Assembly: GCA_027717865.1 (NCBI GenBank)
Contig: JALLOM010000003.1
Location: 1-40,409, forward strand
Source of the DNA: Acidobacteria bacterium AH-259-O06
GTDB taxonomy: Bacteria > Acidobacteriota > UBA6911 > RPQK01 > JADFOI01
Direction: 5' to 3'
DNA: 40,409 nucleotides
Below are positions 9,608-18,151 of this stretch, piece after piece. Position numbers and translations under genes: made by a program. The number at the start of each line of letters is the position of its first letter. The first letter of the stretch is position 1. A model generated the notes under the pieces. The model saw nothing but the letters and a program-made list of their open reading frames with translations. It was not told the DNA's origin and made no database searches.

Positions 9608-10245
9608 ATCCGTGCAGGAAACTCTGGGATCTTTTTGTTAGTTCGCGCAGACGGCTTGCACGTTTGCGCTCCCTGCTGATTGGGGTGTACGCAGGTCGAG
9701 AGGACTATGAGGCGAGACTTGCGTATGTAACGATTGAAGTACTCAATCACTGGTCGAATTTCATGCGGGCTTACTTCCTTTCCTCAATGTTCTCAGCCAT
9801 GTCCCACAGCGGAACGAAAGTAACTGCGCCGGGCCCTCGACTGAACGCTAATCAGGCGATCGGAATCGCTGTTACTACCTGGCGACCACGAGCTGTACCG
9901 AGATCTGACGGCAGCTGGCGGAGAAGAGATGAGCCCGCTTGGCACGATCCGGCCCAGATGATTCAGATCTTCAGGAAGGCAAGCCCATCGAATCTATCAG
10001 ATGTGGAGGCTGCTTTATCCACAGGTGAGAGAACGTTCTTGGATCTCCCAGTTTTTCGGAATTTCTTCGGTCATCGAAACGCAGACTCTGAGGCAGCTGC
10101 CCGGAATCTAGCCCCGCTTTACGGGATCTCAGCAACGAAGCGACCGTCCCAGATTCTAATGTCGCGACCTTTGGGGAGACCACAGCCTCTCATGATGGAT
10201 TGGATCGATCATATCTCCTTTACAATTGAGTATTTGTGCACCTGA
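9604..10245 (+). CDS. Putative HEPN-like protein (RX4H motif), third gene of the cassette
   Basis: ATG at 9604 overlaps the DUF262 stop (ATGA), implying co-translation. Contains FLDLPVFRNFFGHRNADS, where RNFFGH fits the HEPN Rx4-6H motif with a polar residue after R. Family call is by motif only. Confidence 0.6.
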   Translation: MNPCRKLWDLFVSSRRRLARLRSLLIGVYAGREDYEARLAYVTIEVLNHWSNFMRAYFLSSMFSAMSHSGTKVTAPGPRLNANQAIGIAVTTWRPRAVPRSDGSWRRRDEPAWHDPAQMIQIFRKASPSNLSDVEAALSTGERTFLDLPVFRNFFGHRNADSEAAARNLAPLYGISATKRPSQILMSRPLGRPQPLMMDWIDHISFTIEYLCT

Positions 10246-10266
10246 AGCGATTCACTAATTCATTTC

Positions 10267-10476
10267 ATGGCGAAGCAAGAGAAAAGCGTCCTTGACTATA
10301 CTGTTCCTCCTGAAGATCGTGTTCCCACCTGGCGAAAGGTCGCTTATTCACTGGTCTCGGCTCCCGAAGTCTTAATGACCGCCACTAATAGATGGCAATG
10401 TCTTCGACCGGCTGCCCGCCGAGATGTGGCTCGCAATCCCGAAGCTTCCCGAAGATCAATGCGCAGAATCGACTGA
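10267..10476 (+). pseudogene. Possible N-terminal fragment of an MFS/GPH-type sugar transporter, truncated
   Basis: MAKQEKSVLDYTVPPEDRVPTWRKVAYSLVSAPEVL resembles the N-terminus of GPH-type MFS transporters; the rest has no recognisable continuation. Confidence 0.3.
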
Positions 10477-10479
10477 TTC

Positions 10480-11464
10480 GGAGATTTCCTCACGGAGAGG
10501 CTGTGCGAGGGGTCTCCCGGGTCTTACAACAGGCTCACCTGCCTTTCGGAATCATCACCCGCAGACAGCTTGACCGGTTGAGTGATTACAAACTGGTGAT
10601 CCTTCCCAATGTCCTCCGAATGGACGAAGAGGAGGTGGCAGCGTTTCGCGACTATGTACGACGGGGCGGCTTTCTTTATGCCAGCGGAGAAACCTCACTG
10701 ACGACGACCGAAGGTCATCACAAAGAAGATTTCATGTTGGCTGACGTTTTCGGCTGTCACCTGCAGGACGAGGTGCCCTTAAACGTGAACTACATCAAAC
10801 CTGGAGATGAAGCTCTAAAACAGGCAGTGGCGCCGCAGGACTACGTCAGCGAGGTCCCCGAATCCATGCTGTCAACCATCGCGTCGCCTCCAAAAGGCGG
10901 TGGGACTCAGATCCTGCTTGCTGAAAACCCCGAAGGTGAACCGCTGGCTACGCTGACTTACCCTTACGGAAATCCCGATTTCGGGTCAGTTTTCGACCGT
11001 CGTTGGCAAGTATTCATAGTGCGCCGCCCTGGGAAGATACAAACCATCCAGTGGTCGTTCGTAACCATTTTGGGGAGGGTTGTGTTGTTTACTCGGCGCG
11101 CGTGATCGAAGCGGTAGACGCCGAAGTCAACCAGCGTCTCTTGACCGCGATTCTGAGTTCACTTCTCACTGAGCCAGTAGCTTACGGCGCCGAGGCCCAT
11201 CCTGCGGTATGGATGAACGTTCTATATCAGCCGGAGAACAATCGGTTCATCGTCGGCTTCCTCAACTATCAGGAGACCCTCCCGGTTGTACCAATCTCCC
11301 GTCTTTCATTCTGGCTTCGAGCTCCCGAGGGTAGACGAATCGTTGGTTTGCGAAGCCTGCCGGATGGAACAGAGATCAACTATACCGTGAACGGTGAGGG
11401 AACCCTCCACGCCGAAGTGGACAACCTTGATGTCTTCAAGATGTTGGCGGTTGAATTGGCTTGA
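10480..11464 (+). pseudogene. Frameshifted C-terminal remnant of a glycoside hydrolase-like protein with beta-galactosidase trimerisation-like domain
   Basis: ORFs 10392..11105 and 11003..11464 join as ...YGNPDFGSVFDRRW/ASIHSAPPWEDTNHPVVVRNHFGEGCVVYSAR... if one base is restored near 11005. GVSRVLQQAHLPFGIITRRQLDRLSDYKLVILPNVLRMDEEEVAAFRDYVRRGGFLYASGET fits the trimerisation-type Rossmann fold. No catalytic domain upstream. Confidence 0.6.
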
Positions 11465-11551
11465 GGTTGCTGGCACACAGAAGGAACAAGCTCGAAGTTT
11501 CAACCCTTGTGAAACAATCTGACGGGGGTTGGCAGATGATAGGGAACCGCT

Positions 11552-11980
11552 TCACGCCAGTGGGTTCTTCCAGGTAAGTCCCGGAAATCGGGCGAAGTCC
11601 GCGTCAGTCGAGCAGAGCGTCAACCCGTGCTCAATCGCCAGTGCGGCCAAGTGGGCATCCGGGACGTGATTGGCCCGCAATGCACTGTCTTGGAGTAGAG
11701 ACCCGAGAACCTGCCGATGGCTTTCCGTGGGTAACGGGATCCAGCCGGCCGGACAATCCAACCACTCCTCGACTTGTCGCCAAGCTCCTTCTATAGACTC
11801 GGGGCGTTCGAAGACACGTGGGTTCGACACCAGTCGAACGAACCCCAACAGACTGGGCCAGGGTAGCCCGACTTTCACCGCACCGTTTAAGTGTGAATCC
11901 AACCAGTCCCGGGCAGCTTCGTGCTGCGCGAAAGAGGACACCCGGGCATAAATCAGTAGATTGGCGTCAACCAGTATCAT
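11552..11980 (-). CDS. vapC: PIN-domain toxin, VapC-like
   Basis: MILVDANLLIYARVSSFAQHEAARDWL...HVPDAHLAALAIEHGLTLCSTDADFARFPGLTWKNPLA has the PIN acidic residues (D5, D in PDAH, D in STDADF). ATGA overlap with the upstream RHH antitoxin. Confidence 0.9.
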   Translation of the reverse strand: MILVDANLLIYARVSSFAQHEAARDWLDSHLNGAVKVGLPWPSLLGFVRLVSNPRVFERPESIEGAWRQVEEWLDCPAGWIPLPTESHRQVLGSLLQDSALRANHVPDAHLAALAIEHGLTLCSTDADFARFPGLTWKNPLA

Positions 11981-12225
11981 CGGAAGGATTCCCCTTCTGC
12001 CACAGCCAGAGCCTCGGAGACGTCATCAATACTGCCAACCAGGCATCGGCCGAGGGCGATTCCCTCTGTTCGATACGGTTTGCGCTCCCGATCAGGCATT
12101 TCTGCTTGCTGCAGCCCGAGTCGAAGCAAGTCATTGACGATTCGTTTTAGACTGGAGTTGCTTTTTTTCCGCAGCCGGTTCAGCTGCACCGCAACATCTT
12201 CGTCGAGTGTCAGCGTGGTTCTCAT
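11977..12225 (-). CDS. vapB: Ribbon-helix-helix antitoxin, VapB-like
   Basis: MRTTLTLDEDVAVQLNRLRKKSNSSLKRIVNDLLRLGL is a CopG/Arc-like RHH N-terminus; directly upstream of the PIN toxin. Confidence 0.88.
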   Translation of the reverse strand: MRTTLTLDEDVAVQLNRLRKKSNSSLKRIVNDLLRLGLQQAEMPDRERKPYRTEGIALGRCLVGSIDDVSEALAVAEGESFR

Positions 12226-12320
12226 ACATCACAGCATATAGCATCTGATGTTATGATGTCAAATTATCAGCAGAATGATGCCGTGCTGTTCAAAAATTCA
12301 ACCGAATCGTAAGTACTTAT

Positions 12321-12875
12321 CTACTCGATCTCGAACAAGAGATCTCCTGGGTTGACCCTTTCGCCTTGCCTGACTTTGCAGGTTCTCACGGTGCCGGACT
12401 TCGGCGATCTTAACTCATTTTGCATCTTCATGGCCTCGATAATAAGCAGACCCTGTCCAACTTCGACTCTCTGGCCCTCGGCAGCCAGAACGGCGATGAC
12501 CTTTCCTGGCATTTGGGCCCTCAGGGATGCCACACCCGCCATGTGGGGCCGAACCGACTCGAGCCGCAGTTTGTCTTTCAGGCTGTAGATCTGGATCGAG
12601 AAGGTTCGATTGCGCCAATCAATGAGCAGCCGGTGTGCTGTCTCGGTGACGAGGACGTCTTCAATCTTTCCCTTGATTTCTAAGGTCCAACGTCCCTGGC
12701 TGCGACTCAGGACGCGAACCGGCAGCACTTGCTCCCCGTCGGGTCGATGGATTTTTATTTCAAAGTATGATCCCTGCTCGGGGCTGTCTCGCTCCTCTAA
12801 TTCGATGAGATAGGTCTGATTGTCGTACTGGGCCTCAAGTTTCACGCCGTGCTGCTCGCCCCAAGACGTTACCAT
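12321..12875 (-). CDS. Biotin carboxyl carrier protein-like subunit of acyl-CoA carboxylase
   Basis: C-terminal biotinyl domain AQMPGKVIAVLAAEGQRVEVGQGLLIIEAMKMQNELRSPKSGTV (EAMKM lysine). Probable start MVTSWGEQHG, just after the biotin carboxylase stop. Confidence 0.88.
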   Translation of the reverse strand: MVTSWGEQHGVKLEAQYDNQTYLIELEERDSPEQGSYFEIKIHRPDGEQVLPVRVLSRSQGRWTLEIKGKIEDVLVTETAHRLLIDWRNRTFSIQIYSLKDKLRLESVRPHMAGVASLRAQMPGKVIAVLAAEGQRVEVGQGLLIIEAMKMQNELRSPKSGTVRTCKVRQGERVNPGDLLFEIE

Positions 12876-12900
12876 ACTTATGAGGCGAGGCAGTTCGTTT

Positions 12901-14424
12901 TCACCATTTGCGGAATCGATTGGGGAAGCGCCCGTAATTCTTCCACAGACTATAGGCGCGTTGGGATCTCCGTTTCGGTGTGTGGGCCTGATGGAAGTGG
13001 TCGATAGCAGCGGCAATCAAAGGGATCGTTTCGGCTTTTTCCAGCTCCTTTTCCATCCTCTCCACTAATTGGTGCTCGTCAATAAAGTGCGTGTGAAGGC
13101 CGCCATTAACGAATATGGGATGAGAGAGGAGGACTTCAAAGAAAGGAATTGTGGTCCGCACACCCGCGATCTTGTATTCACGCAGAGCCCTTCGCATTCG
13201 AACAATAGCTTGTTTCCGGCCCTCTCCGTAGGCCACCACCTTAGAGATGAGTGGATCGTACTCAATGGGAATGGTAGATCCGGCACAAACGCCGCTATCA
13301 GTGCGGACGCCGGGACCGGAAGGCTCAAAATAAGTGTTGATCTTGCCGGGCGAAGGCGAAAACTTGTCTTGAGGATCTTCAGCGTAGACGCGACATTCAA
13401 TGGCGGCGCCGCCAAGCCGGATGTCTTCCTGACCATAGCGCAGCTTTCGTCCTGCAGCGACAAGGATTTGCTCGCGTACCAGATCGATGCCCGTCACCAT
13501 TTCCGTGACCGGGTGCTCCACCTGAAGGCGAGTATTCATCTCCAGGAAATAAAACTTGCACTCTTCGGGTGTACTCGCTGCCTCGACCATAAACTCGACC
13601 GTTCCCGCATTGTAATAATCGGCAGTCCTGGCAACGGCCACAGCTGCTTCGCCAAGTCTCTGCCGGAGCTCATTGTCAACCAGAGGCGACGGGCTTTCTT
13701 CAACAAGTTTCTGGTGACGCCGCTGAATAGAGCATTCCCTTTCTGCAAGGTGAATTAAGTTGCCCTCCAGGTCCCCCAGCACTTGAATCTCAATGTGACG
13801 CGGTTTGACCAGGTACTTTTCCATAAAGACAGTCGGGTCATTAAAGGAGGACCTGGCTTCGCTGCGGGCCGTTTCATAAACGGACCGGAGCTCCTGCTCA
13901 GTGGAGACTACCCTTAAGCCTTTGCCTCCGCCTCCAGCACTGGCCTTGAGCATCACCGGGTATCCGATTTGAGAAGCGGCCGTCAGAGCGTCTTCCATCG
14001 ACTGAAGGGCTCTCTCGGTACCCGGCACGATCCGTACTCCAGCCTCATGAACGGCTGCCCGGCTGGCAATCTTGTTCCCCATCAACTTCATGGAGGCAGC
14101 TGAGGGGCCAATGAACACCAACCTGGAGTCCGCACAGGCCTGGGCGAATTTCTCATTTTCTGCCAGGAAACCGTATCCAGGGTGGATTGCCTCCGCTCCA
14201 GACTTTTGCGCGGCATCGATGATCTTTTCGATTACCAGGTAGCTTTGCGTGGATGGGGAAGGCCCGATGCAGCGAGCCTCATCGGACAGCTTGACGTGAA
14301 GGGCCTCTCGATCAGCGTCTGAATAGACCACTACCGGCGATATACCCAGATCCCGACAGGCCCGGATAATTCGGACTGCAATCTCCCCCCGATTGGCGAT
14401 TAGAATCTTTTTGAATGGCGGCAT
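12901..14424 (-). CDS. accC: Acetyl/propionyl-CoA carboxylase, biotin carboxylase subunit
   Basis: MPPFKKILIANRGEIAVRIIRACRDLGI, ATP-grasp KASAGGGGKGLRVV, EMNTRLQVEHPVTEMVTGIDLV. Confidence 0.96.
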   Translation of the reverse strand: MPPFKKILIANRGEIAVRIIRACRDLGISPVVVYSDADREALHVKLSDEARCIGPSPSTQSYLVIEKIIDAAQKSGAEAIHPGYGFLAENEKFAQACADSRLVFIGPSAASMKLMGNKIASRAAVHEAGVRIVPGTERALQSMEDALTAASQIGYPVMLKASAGGGGKGLRVVSTEQELRSVYETARSEARSSFNDPTVFMEKYLVKPRHIEIQVLGDLEGNLIHLAERECSIQRRHQKLVEESPSPLVDNELRQRLGEAAVAVARTADYYNAGTVEFMVEAASTPEECKFYFLEMNTRLQVEHPVTEMVTGIDLVREQILVAAGRKLRYGQEDIRLGGAAIECRVYAEDPQDKFSPSPGKINTYFEPSGPGVRTDSGVCAGSTIPIEYDPLISKVVAYGEGRKQAIVRMRRALREYKIAGVRTTIPFFEVLLSHPIFVNGGLHTHFIDEHQLVERMEKELEKAETIPLIAAAIDHFHQAHTPKRRSQRAYSLWKNYGRFPNRFRKW

Positions 14425-14430
14425 TTTACC

Positions 14431-14558
14431 AGGAGCCAGAATCCAGAATTCAGAATCCAGAAGGCTGACCGCCGGCGACTGACAATACTCAACAGCTCAC
14501 AGCTCAAAACTCAGAACTCAGGACTCAGAACTCACAGCTCAACAGCTCAAAAGCTTCA
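14431..14558. repeat. Degenerate 7-bp-period tandem array (CAGAATC / AACTCAG / AGCTCA-type units)
   Basis: cagaatc cagaatt cagaatc cagaagg ... aactcag aactcag gactcag aactcac agctcaa; fills the gap between the carboxyltransferase stop and accC start. Confidence 0.8.
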
Positions 14559-14559
14559 G

Positions 14560-16110
14560 TCACAGCGGTATATTTCCATGCTTTCGGGGCGGATTCGTAT
14601 CACGCTTGTTGGCAGTCATCTCCAGAGCCCGAATGAGTTTGGACCGTGTGTGCTGAGGCTCAATGACCTCGTCAATATAGCCTCGCTGCGCGGCAATGTA
14701 GGGATTGGCGAATTTCCTTCGAAATTCTTCCACTTTCTCCTCTTTAAATTTCTGCGGATCAGAACTCGCCTCAAGTTCTTTACGGTATAAGATTTCTACA
14801 GCCCCTTGTGGACCCATCACGGCAATTTCAGCCGTCGGATACGCGTAATTCATGTCCGCCCGGATGTGTTTGGATGCCATTACACAGTAGGCCCCCCCAT
14901 AAGCCTTGCGTGTGATGAGTGTGATCTTGGGCACCGTTGCCTCGGCAAAGGCATAAAGAAGTTTAGCGCCGTGTTTAATGACCCCACCATGTTCCTGGCT
15001 GACCCCGGGTAGAAACCCCGGCACGTCTTCAAAGACTACGAGGGGGATGTTAAAAGCATCACAAAAGCGAACGAACCGAGCTGCTTTGACTGACGAGTTA
15101 ATGTCCAGAGTTCCTGCCAGGACGGCCGGCTGGTTGGAGACAATTCCCACCGGAAACCCGTTTAATCGAGCAAACCCGATCACGATGTTTTCGGCAAAGT
15201 GGGGATGCACCTCAACAAAGTCGTGGTCGTCCACGACCGAGTGGATGACATCCTTGATATCGTACGGCTTATCGGGATCGGCGGGGACGAGTGTGTTCAA
15301 CTTTGGATCAACCCTGTCCGGGTTGTCCGAAGACTCTTGATGAGGCGGATCCTCCATGTTATTTGAAGGAAGAAAGGAGAGTAGCTTACGGATCTTAGCC
15401 AGGCATTCTTCATCGCTGTTGGCGGCAAAGTGGGCCACTCCGCTGGTGGTGGTGTGGGTGGTAGCTCCTCCCAGTTCGGATTTTGTCACTTCTTCCTGAG
15501 TGACAGTCTTGATGACGTCCGGCCCTGTAATGAACATGTAACTCGTCTTGTGCACCATAAAAATGAAGTCAGTAATGGCAGGCGAATAGACGGCTCCGCC
15601 GGCACAGGGACCCATAATTGCGGAAATTTGCGGAATTACACCACTAGCAAGAGTGTTGCGCAAGAAAATGTCGGCATAGCCGGCCAGGCTAACCACCCCT
15701 TCCTGTATGCGGGCCCCTCCGCTGTCATTGAGACCGATGACCGGGGCCCCCATTTTCATGGCCAGGTCCATCAGCTTGCAGATTTTGGCGGCGTAGGTCT
15801 CAGAGAGGCTTCCCCCAAAAACTGTGAAGTCCTGGGCAAAGACGTAGAGCAGGCGACCATCGATCTTGCCATAACCGGTAATCACCCCATCCCCTGGGAT
15901 CTTTCTTTGTTCCATTCCCAGGTCGGAACAGCGGTGCACCACAAACTTGTCTGATTCCTCAAAAGTGCCTTCGTCGAGGAGAAAATGAATACGTTCTCGA
16001 GCCGTCAGCTTACCCGCTTTGTGCTGCCGCTCAATGCGTTCCTCACCGCCACCTTTTTCCGCCTCAAGATGACGATCTCGCAGCTCCTTTAGTTTTTCCT
16101 CAACGTCCAT
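14560..16110 (-). CDS. Acyl-CoA (propionyl/methylmalonyl-type) carboxylase carboxyltransferase subunit
   Basis: Full-length carboxyltransferase: [87 protein letters not shown]. Start set at [10 protein letters not shown]; the ORF-track N-terminus [13 protein letters not shown] is translated repeat DNA. Confidence 0.95.
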   Translation of the reverse strand: MDVEEKLKELRDRHLEAEKGGGEERIERQHKAGKLTARERIHFLLDEGTFEESDKFVVHRCSDLGMEQRKIPGDGVITGYGKIDGRLLYVFAQDFTVFGGSLSETYAAKICKLMDLAMKMGAPVIGLNDSGGARIQEGVVSLAGYADIFLRNTLASGVIPQISAIMGPCAGGAVYSPAITDFIFMVHKTSYMFITGPDVIKTVTQEEVTKSELGGATTHTTTSGVAHFAANSDEECLAKIRKLLSFLPSNNMEDPPHQESSDNPDRVDPKLNTLVPADPDKPYDIKDVIHSVVDDHDFVEVHPHFAENIVIGFARLNGFPVGIVSNQPAVLAGTLDINSSVKAARFVRFCDAFNIPLVVFEDVPGFLPGVSQEHGGVIKHGAKLLYAFAEATVPKITLITRKAYGGAYCVMASKHIRADMNYAYPTAEIAVMGPQGAVEILYRKELEASSDPQKFKEEKVEEFRRKFANPYIAAQRGYIDEVIEPQHTRSKLIRALEMTANKRDTNPPRKHGNIPL

Positions 16111-16119
16111 GTCCTTTTG

Positions 16120-16228
16120 AAGTTCCAAGTTCCAGGTTCCAAGTTCCAAGTTCCAGGTTTCAGGTTTCAGGTTGAAGTCTGAGAATTCTCTTCTGGATTC
16201 TGACTTCTGACTCCTGGCTCCTGGCTCC
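16120..16228. repeat. Degenerate 7-bp-period tandem array (TTCCAAG/TTCCAGG/TTTCAGG and TTCTGAC/TCCTGGC units)
   Basis: ttccaag ttccagg ttccaag ttccaag ttccagg tttcagg tttcagg, then ttctgga ttctgac ttctgac tcctggc tcctggc. Confidence 0.85.
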
Positions 16229-16230
16229 CT

Positions 16231-16887
16231 TCAACTGTGAACGAGCTGCTTTTGCCTTTCCCAATCGGCGAGAAACTTCTGCAGTCCGATGTCGCTGAGC
16301 GGGTGTTTAACCAGTTGGTTCAGCACCTTGTAAGGTAATGTCGCGATGTGGGCACCCAATTTGGCTGCCTTCAGAACATGCAGTGGATGGCGGATGGAGG
16401 CAACCAAGAGCTCGGTTTTAAACTGGTAGTTATCGTAGATGGTGAGGATGTCGGAGATAAGATCCAGACCATCGGCACTGATATCATCCAACCTTCCCAC
16501 AAAAGGGCTGACAATGCTTGCCCCATTCTTGGCAGCCAGCAGTGCCTGGGTAGCACTGAAAACCAGGGTGACATTGACCCGGATACCTTCCTGACTCACT
16601 ACGTGCAAAGCCTTCAGACCCTCACGGATCATGGGTATCTTGACGACGACATTTTTGTGGATCTTGGCCAGTCGCCGCGCTTCGTCGATAATTTCCTGTG
16701 ATTCGGTCGACACCACTTCAAGGCTCACCGGGCCATCCACCAGGTCACAGATCTCTTTTGCCACCTCTTCCAGATCTCTTCCCTCCTTGGCAACCAGGGA
16801 TGGATTGGTGGTAACACCATCCACAATTCCCATTGACACGCCTTCACGGATTTCCTCAATGTTAGCCGTGTCCAGAAAGAATTTCAT
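16231..16887 (-). CDS. Transaldolase / fructose-6-phosphate aldolase-like protein
   Basis: [38 protein letters not shown]...[15 protein letters not shown]...[32 protein letters not shown] is the small TalB/Fsa-type signature. Confidence 0.95.
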   Translation of the reverse strand: MKFFLDTANIEEIREGVSMGIVDGVTTNPSLVAKEGRDLEEVAKEICDLVDGPVSLEVVSTESQEIIDEARRLAKIHKNVVVKIPMIREGLKALHVVSQEGIRVNVTLVFSATQALLAAKNGASIVSPFVGRLDDISADGLDLISDILTIYDNYQFKTELLVASIRHPLHVLKAAKLGAHIATLPYKVLNQLVKHPLSDIGLQKFLADWERQKQLVHS

Positions 16888-18008
16888 CGTATTCCTCCTT
16901 TTGGTCCTTCTATTATACTGATACTCACCGTTTCCGATTTCGGACTTTCGTTCCCCGCCTTGTCGACGGCGGAAACCTGATAGTAGTAGGTCTTACCTGA
17001 GGTTACCGATTCATCCTGGTAAATGTTGATCCTAACCAATTGCGATGACTTTTCTAGCTGGTTCGGATCTGTTCCTCGATAGACAAAGTAACCTCTCAGA
17101 TCCGCTTCTTTGTTTGCATCCCAGAAAATTCTAACTTTTCCCTCTAAGTCAAGGGCGGTAATATTTTGAGGAACTGAAGGGGGGAACTCATCTCTCGGAA
17201 CCACTTTTAGTGTGTCACTAAATTCACTGAGAATCAGAGGATCCGCCCTGCGGGTGACACTTTGCACCTGGTAAGATTGCACTTCTCCGAACTGAAATTC
17301 AAGGTCGGTATATTCTGGGTTGCTAACAAAGTGTTCCGAGTTCACGAGATAACCCACCAAGTGGACCGGTCGAGAACCATCGATATTCTCTGTGGGCGGA
17401 TCCCATCTCACCATGATTCGATCTTGCTGAACCTCCCGTCTCAGATTGCTCGGCGGCTGGGCGGGAGGGAGGCGTGCAGCCTGAACCATGTTTGAAAAAG
17501 GGGATCGGCGCCCCTGGCGGTTGACGAAACGAAGTGTGTAGCTGCACGTTTGGCTGAGCCCCGGGCGATCTTCGAAAAGAAATTTCTCCTGTTCCCGGTA
17601 GACCAAAAGCTTATTGCGCTCGATACGAGCTAGCGGTTCAGCTTCCTCACTCGGGGTGAGAATCGTCCCGCACTGGCGGTAGACCTCTACCCACCGAATC
17701 TCTTCAGGCGGAAGTGAGAACACGATCTGGAAACGATCTCCTGCCTGGATCCCTTCCAGGTCGGTCACAGTACCTGGATGGAGAATCACAGGAGGAAGTG
17801 GATCTGCCACCTTGGCACAAGCACTGAGCAAGAGGCAGCTGACAGCTGAGAGCTGACAACTGACAACTGACAACTGAGAACTGGGGAGGTGTGTCGAGGT
17901 ATTTAAGAGGAGCAAGCCAACCAACAATCGATGACGGGTGCTTGGATGCGTGCAGTTGGCACTTCTCACACGAAGGCTCCGTTCCAGCTTGAAGGCTCCA
18001 AGCTCCAC
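16884..18008 (-). CDS. Fibronectin type III-like domain lipoprotein; exact start uncertain
   Basis: Lipobox-like [15 protein letters not shown] followed by FN3-like segments ([26 protein letters not shown]..., [33 protein letters not shown]...[20 protein letters not shown]). Stop overlaps the transaldolase start (ATGA). Confidence 0.8.
   Translation of the reverse strand: MELGAFKLERSLRVRSANCTHPSTRHRLLVGLLLLNTSTHLPSSQLSVVSCQLSAVSCLLLSACAKVADPLPPVILHPGTVTDLEGIQAGDRFQIVFSLPPEEIRWVEVYRQCGTILTPSEEAEPLARIERNKLLVYREQEKFLFEDRPGLSQTCSYTLRFVNRQGRRSPFSNMVQAARLPPAQPPSNLRREVQQDRIMVRWDPPTENIDGSRPVHLVGYLVNSEHFVSNPEYTDLEFQFGEVQSYQVQSVTRRADPLILSEFSDTLKVVPRDEFPPSVPQNITALDLEGKVRIFWDANKEADLRGYFVYRGTDPNQLEKSSQLVRINIYQDESVTSGKTYYYQVSAVDKAGNESPKSETVSISIIEGPKGGIR
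17836..17884. repeat. 7-bp tandem array (CAGCTGA/CAACTGA units) inside the 5' coding region of the FN3 lipoprotein
   Basis: cagctga cagctga gagctga caactga caactga caactga gaactgg = seven consecutive 7-mers. Confidence 0.85.
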
Positions 18009-18011
18009 GTT

Positions 18012-18150
18012 TCAAGTTCCAGGTTCCAGGTTTCAAGGCGTGATCAAGCGGTCCCCGATCAGTTATCAGCTGTATCAGCTGTCCGCTGTGCTGTGAGTTG
18101 TCAGCTGTGAGTTGTCAGCTGTGAGTTGTCAGCTGTCAGCCGGTCAACTG
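18012..18150. repeat. 7/14-bp-period tandem arrays between hslU stop and FN3 lipoprotein
   Basis: caagttccaggttccaggtttcaagg, then cagctgtgagttgt repeated about three times and cagctgtcagcc. Confidence 0.85.
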
Positions 18151-18151
18151 C

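Noticed and set aside
12901-13016. Apparent overlap/frameshift between biotin carboxylase and BCCP ORFs
   Set aside because: An internal Met (12875) gives a complete BCCP starting just after the accC stop, so no frameshift is needed.
13069-13758. 229-aa plus-strand ORF
   Set aside because: Antisense to accC.
14431-14558. CRISPR array
   Set aside because: Repeat period is about 7 bp with no spacers; not CRISPR architecture. The same holds for the other heptamer arrays.
16111-16149. N-terminal extension [13 protein letters not shown] of the carboxyltransferase
   Set aside because: Encoded by heptamer repeat DNA; family-typical start is [10 protein letters not shown].
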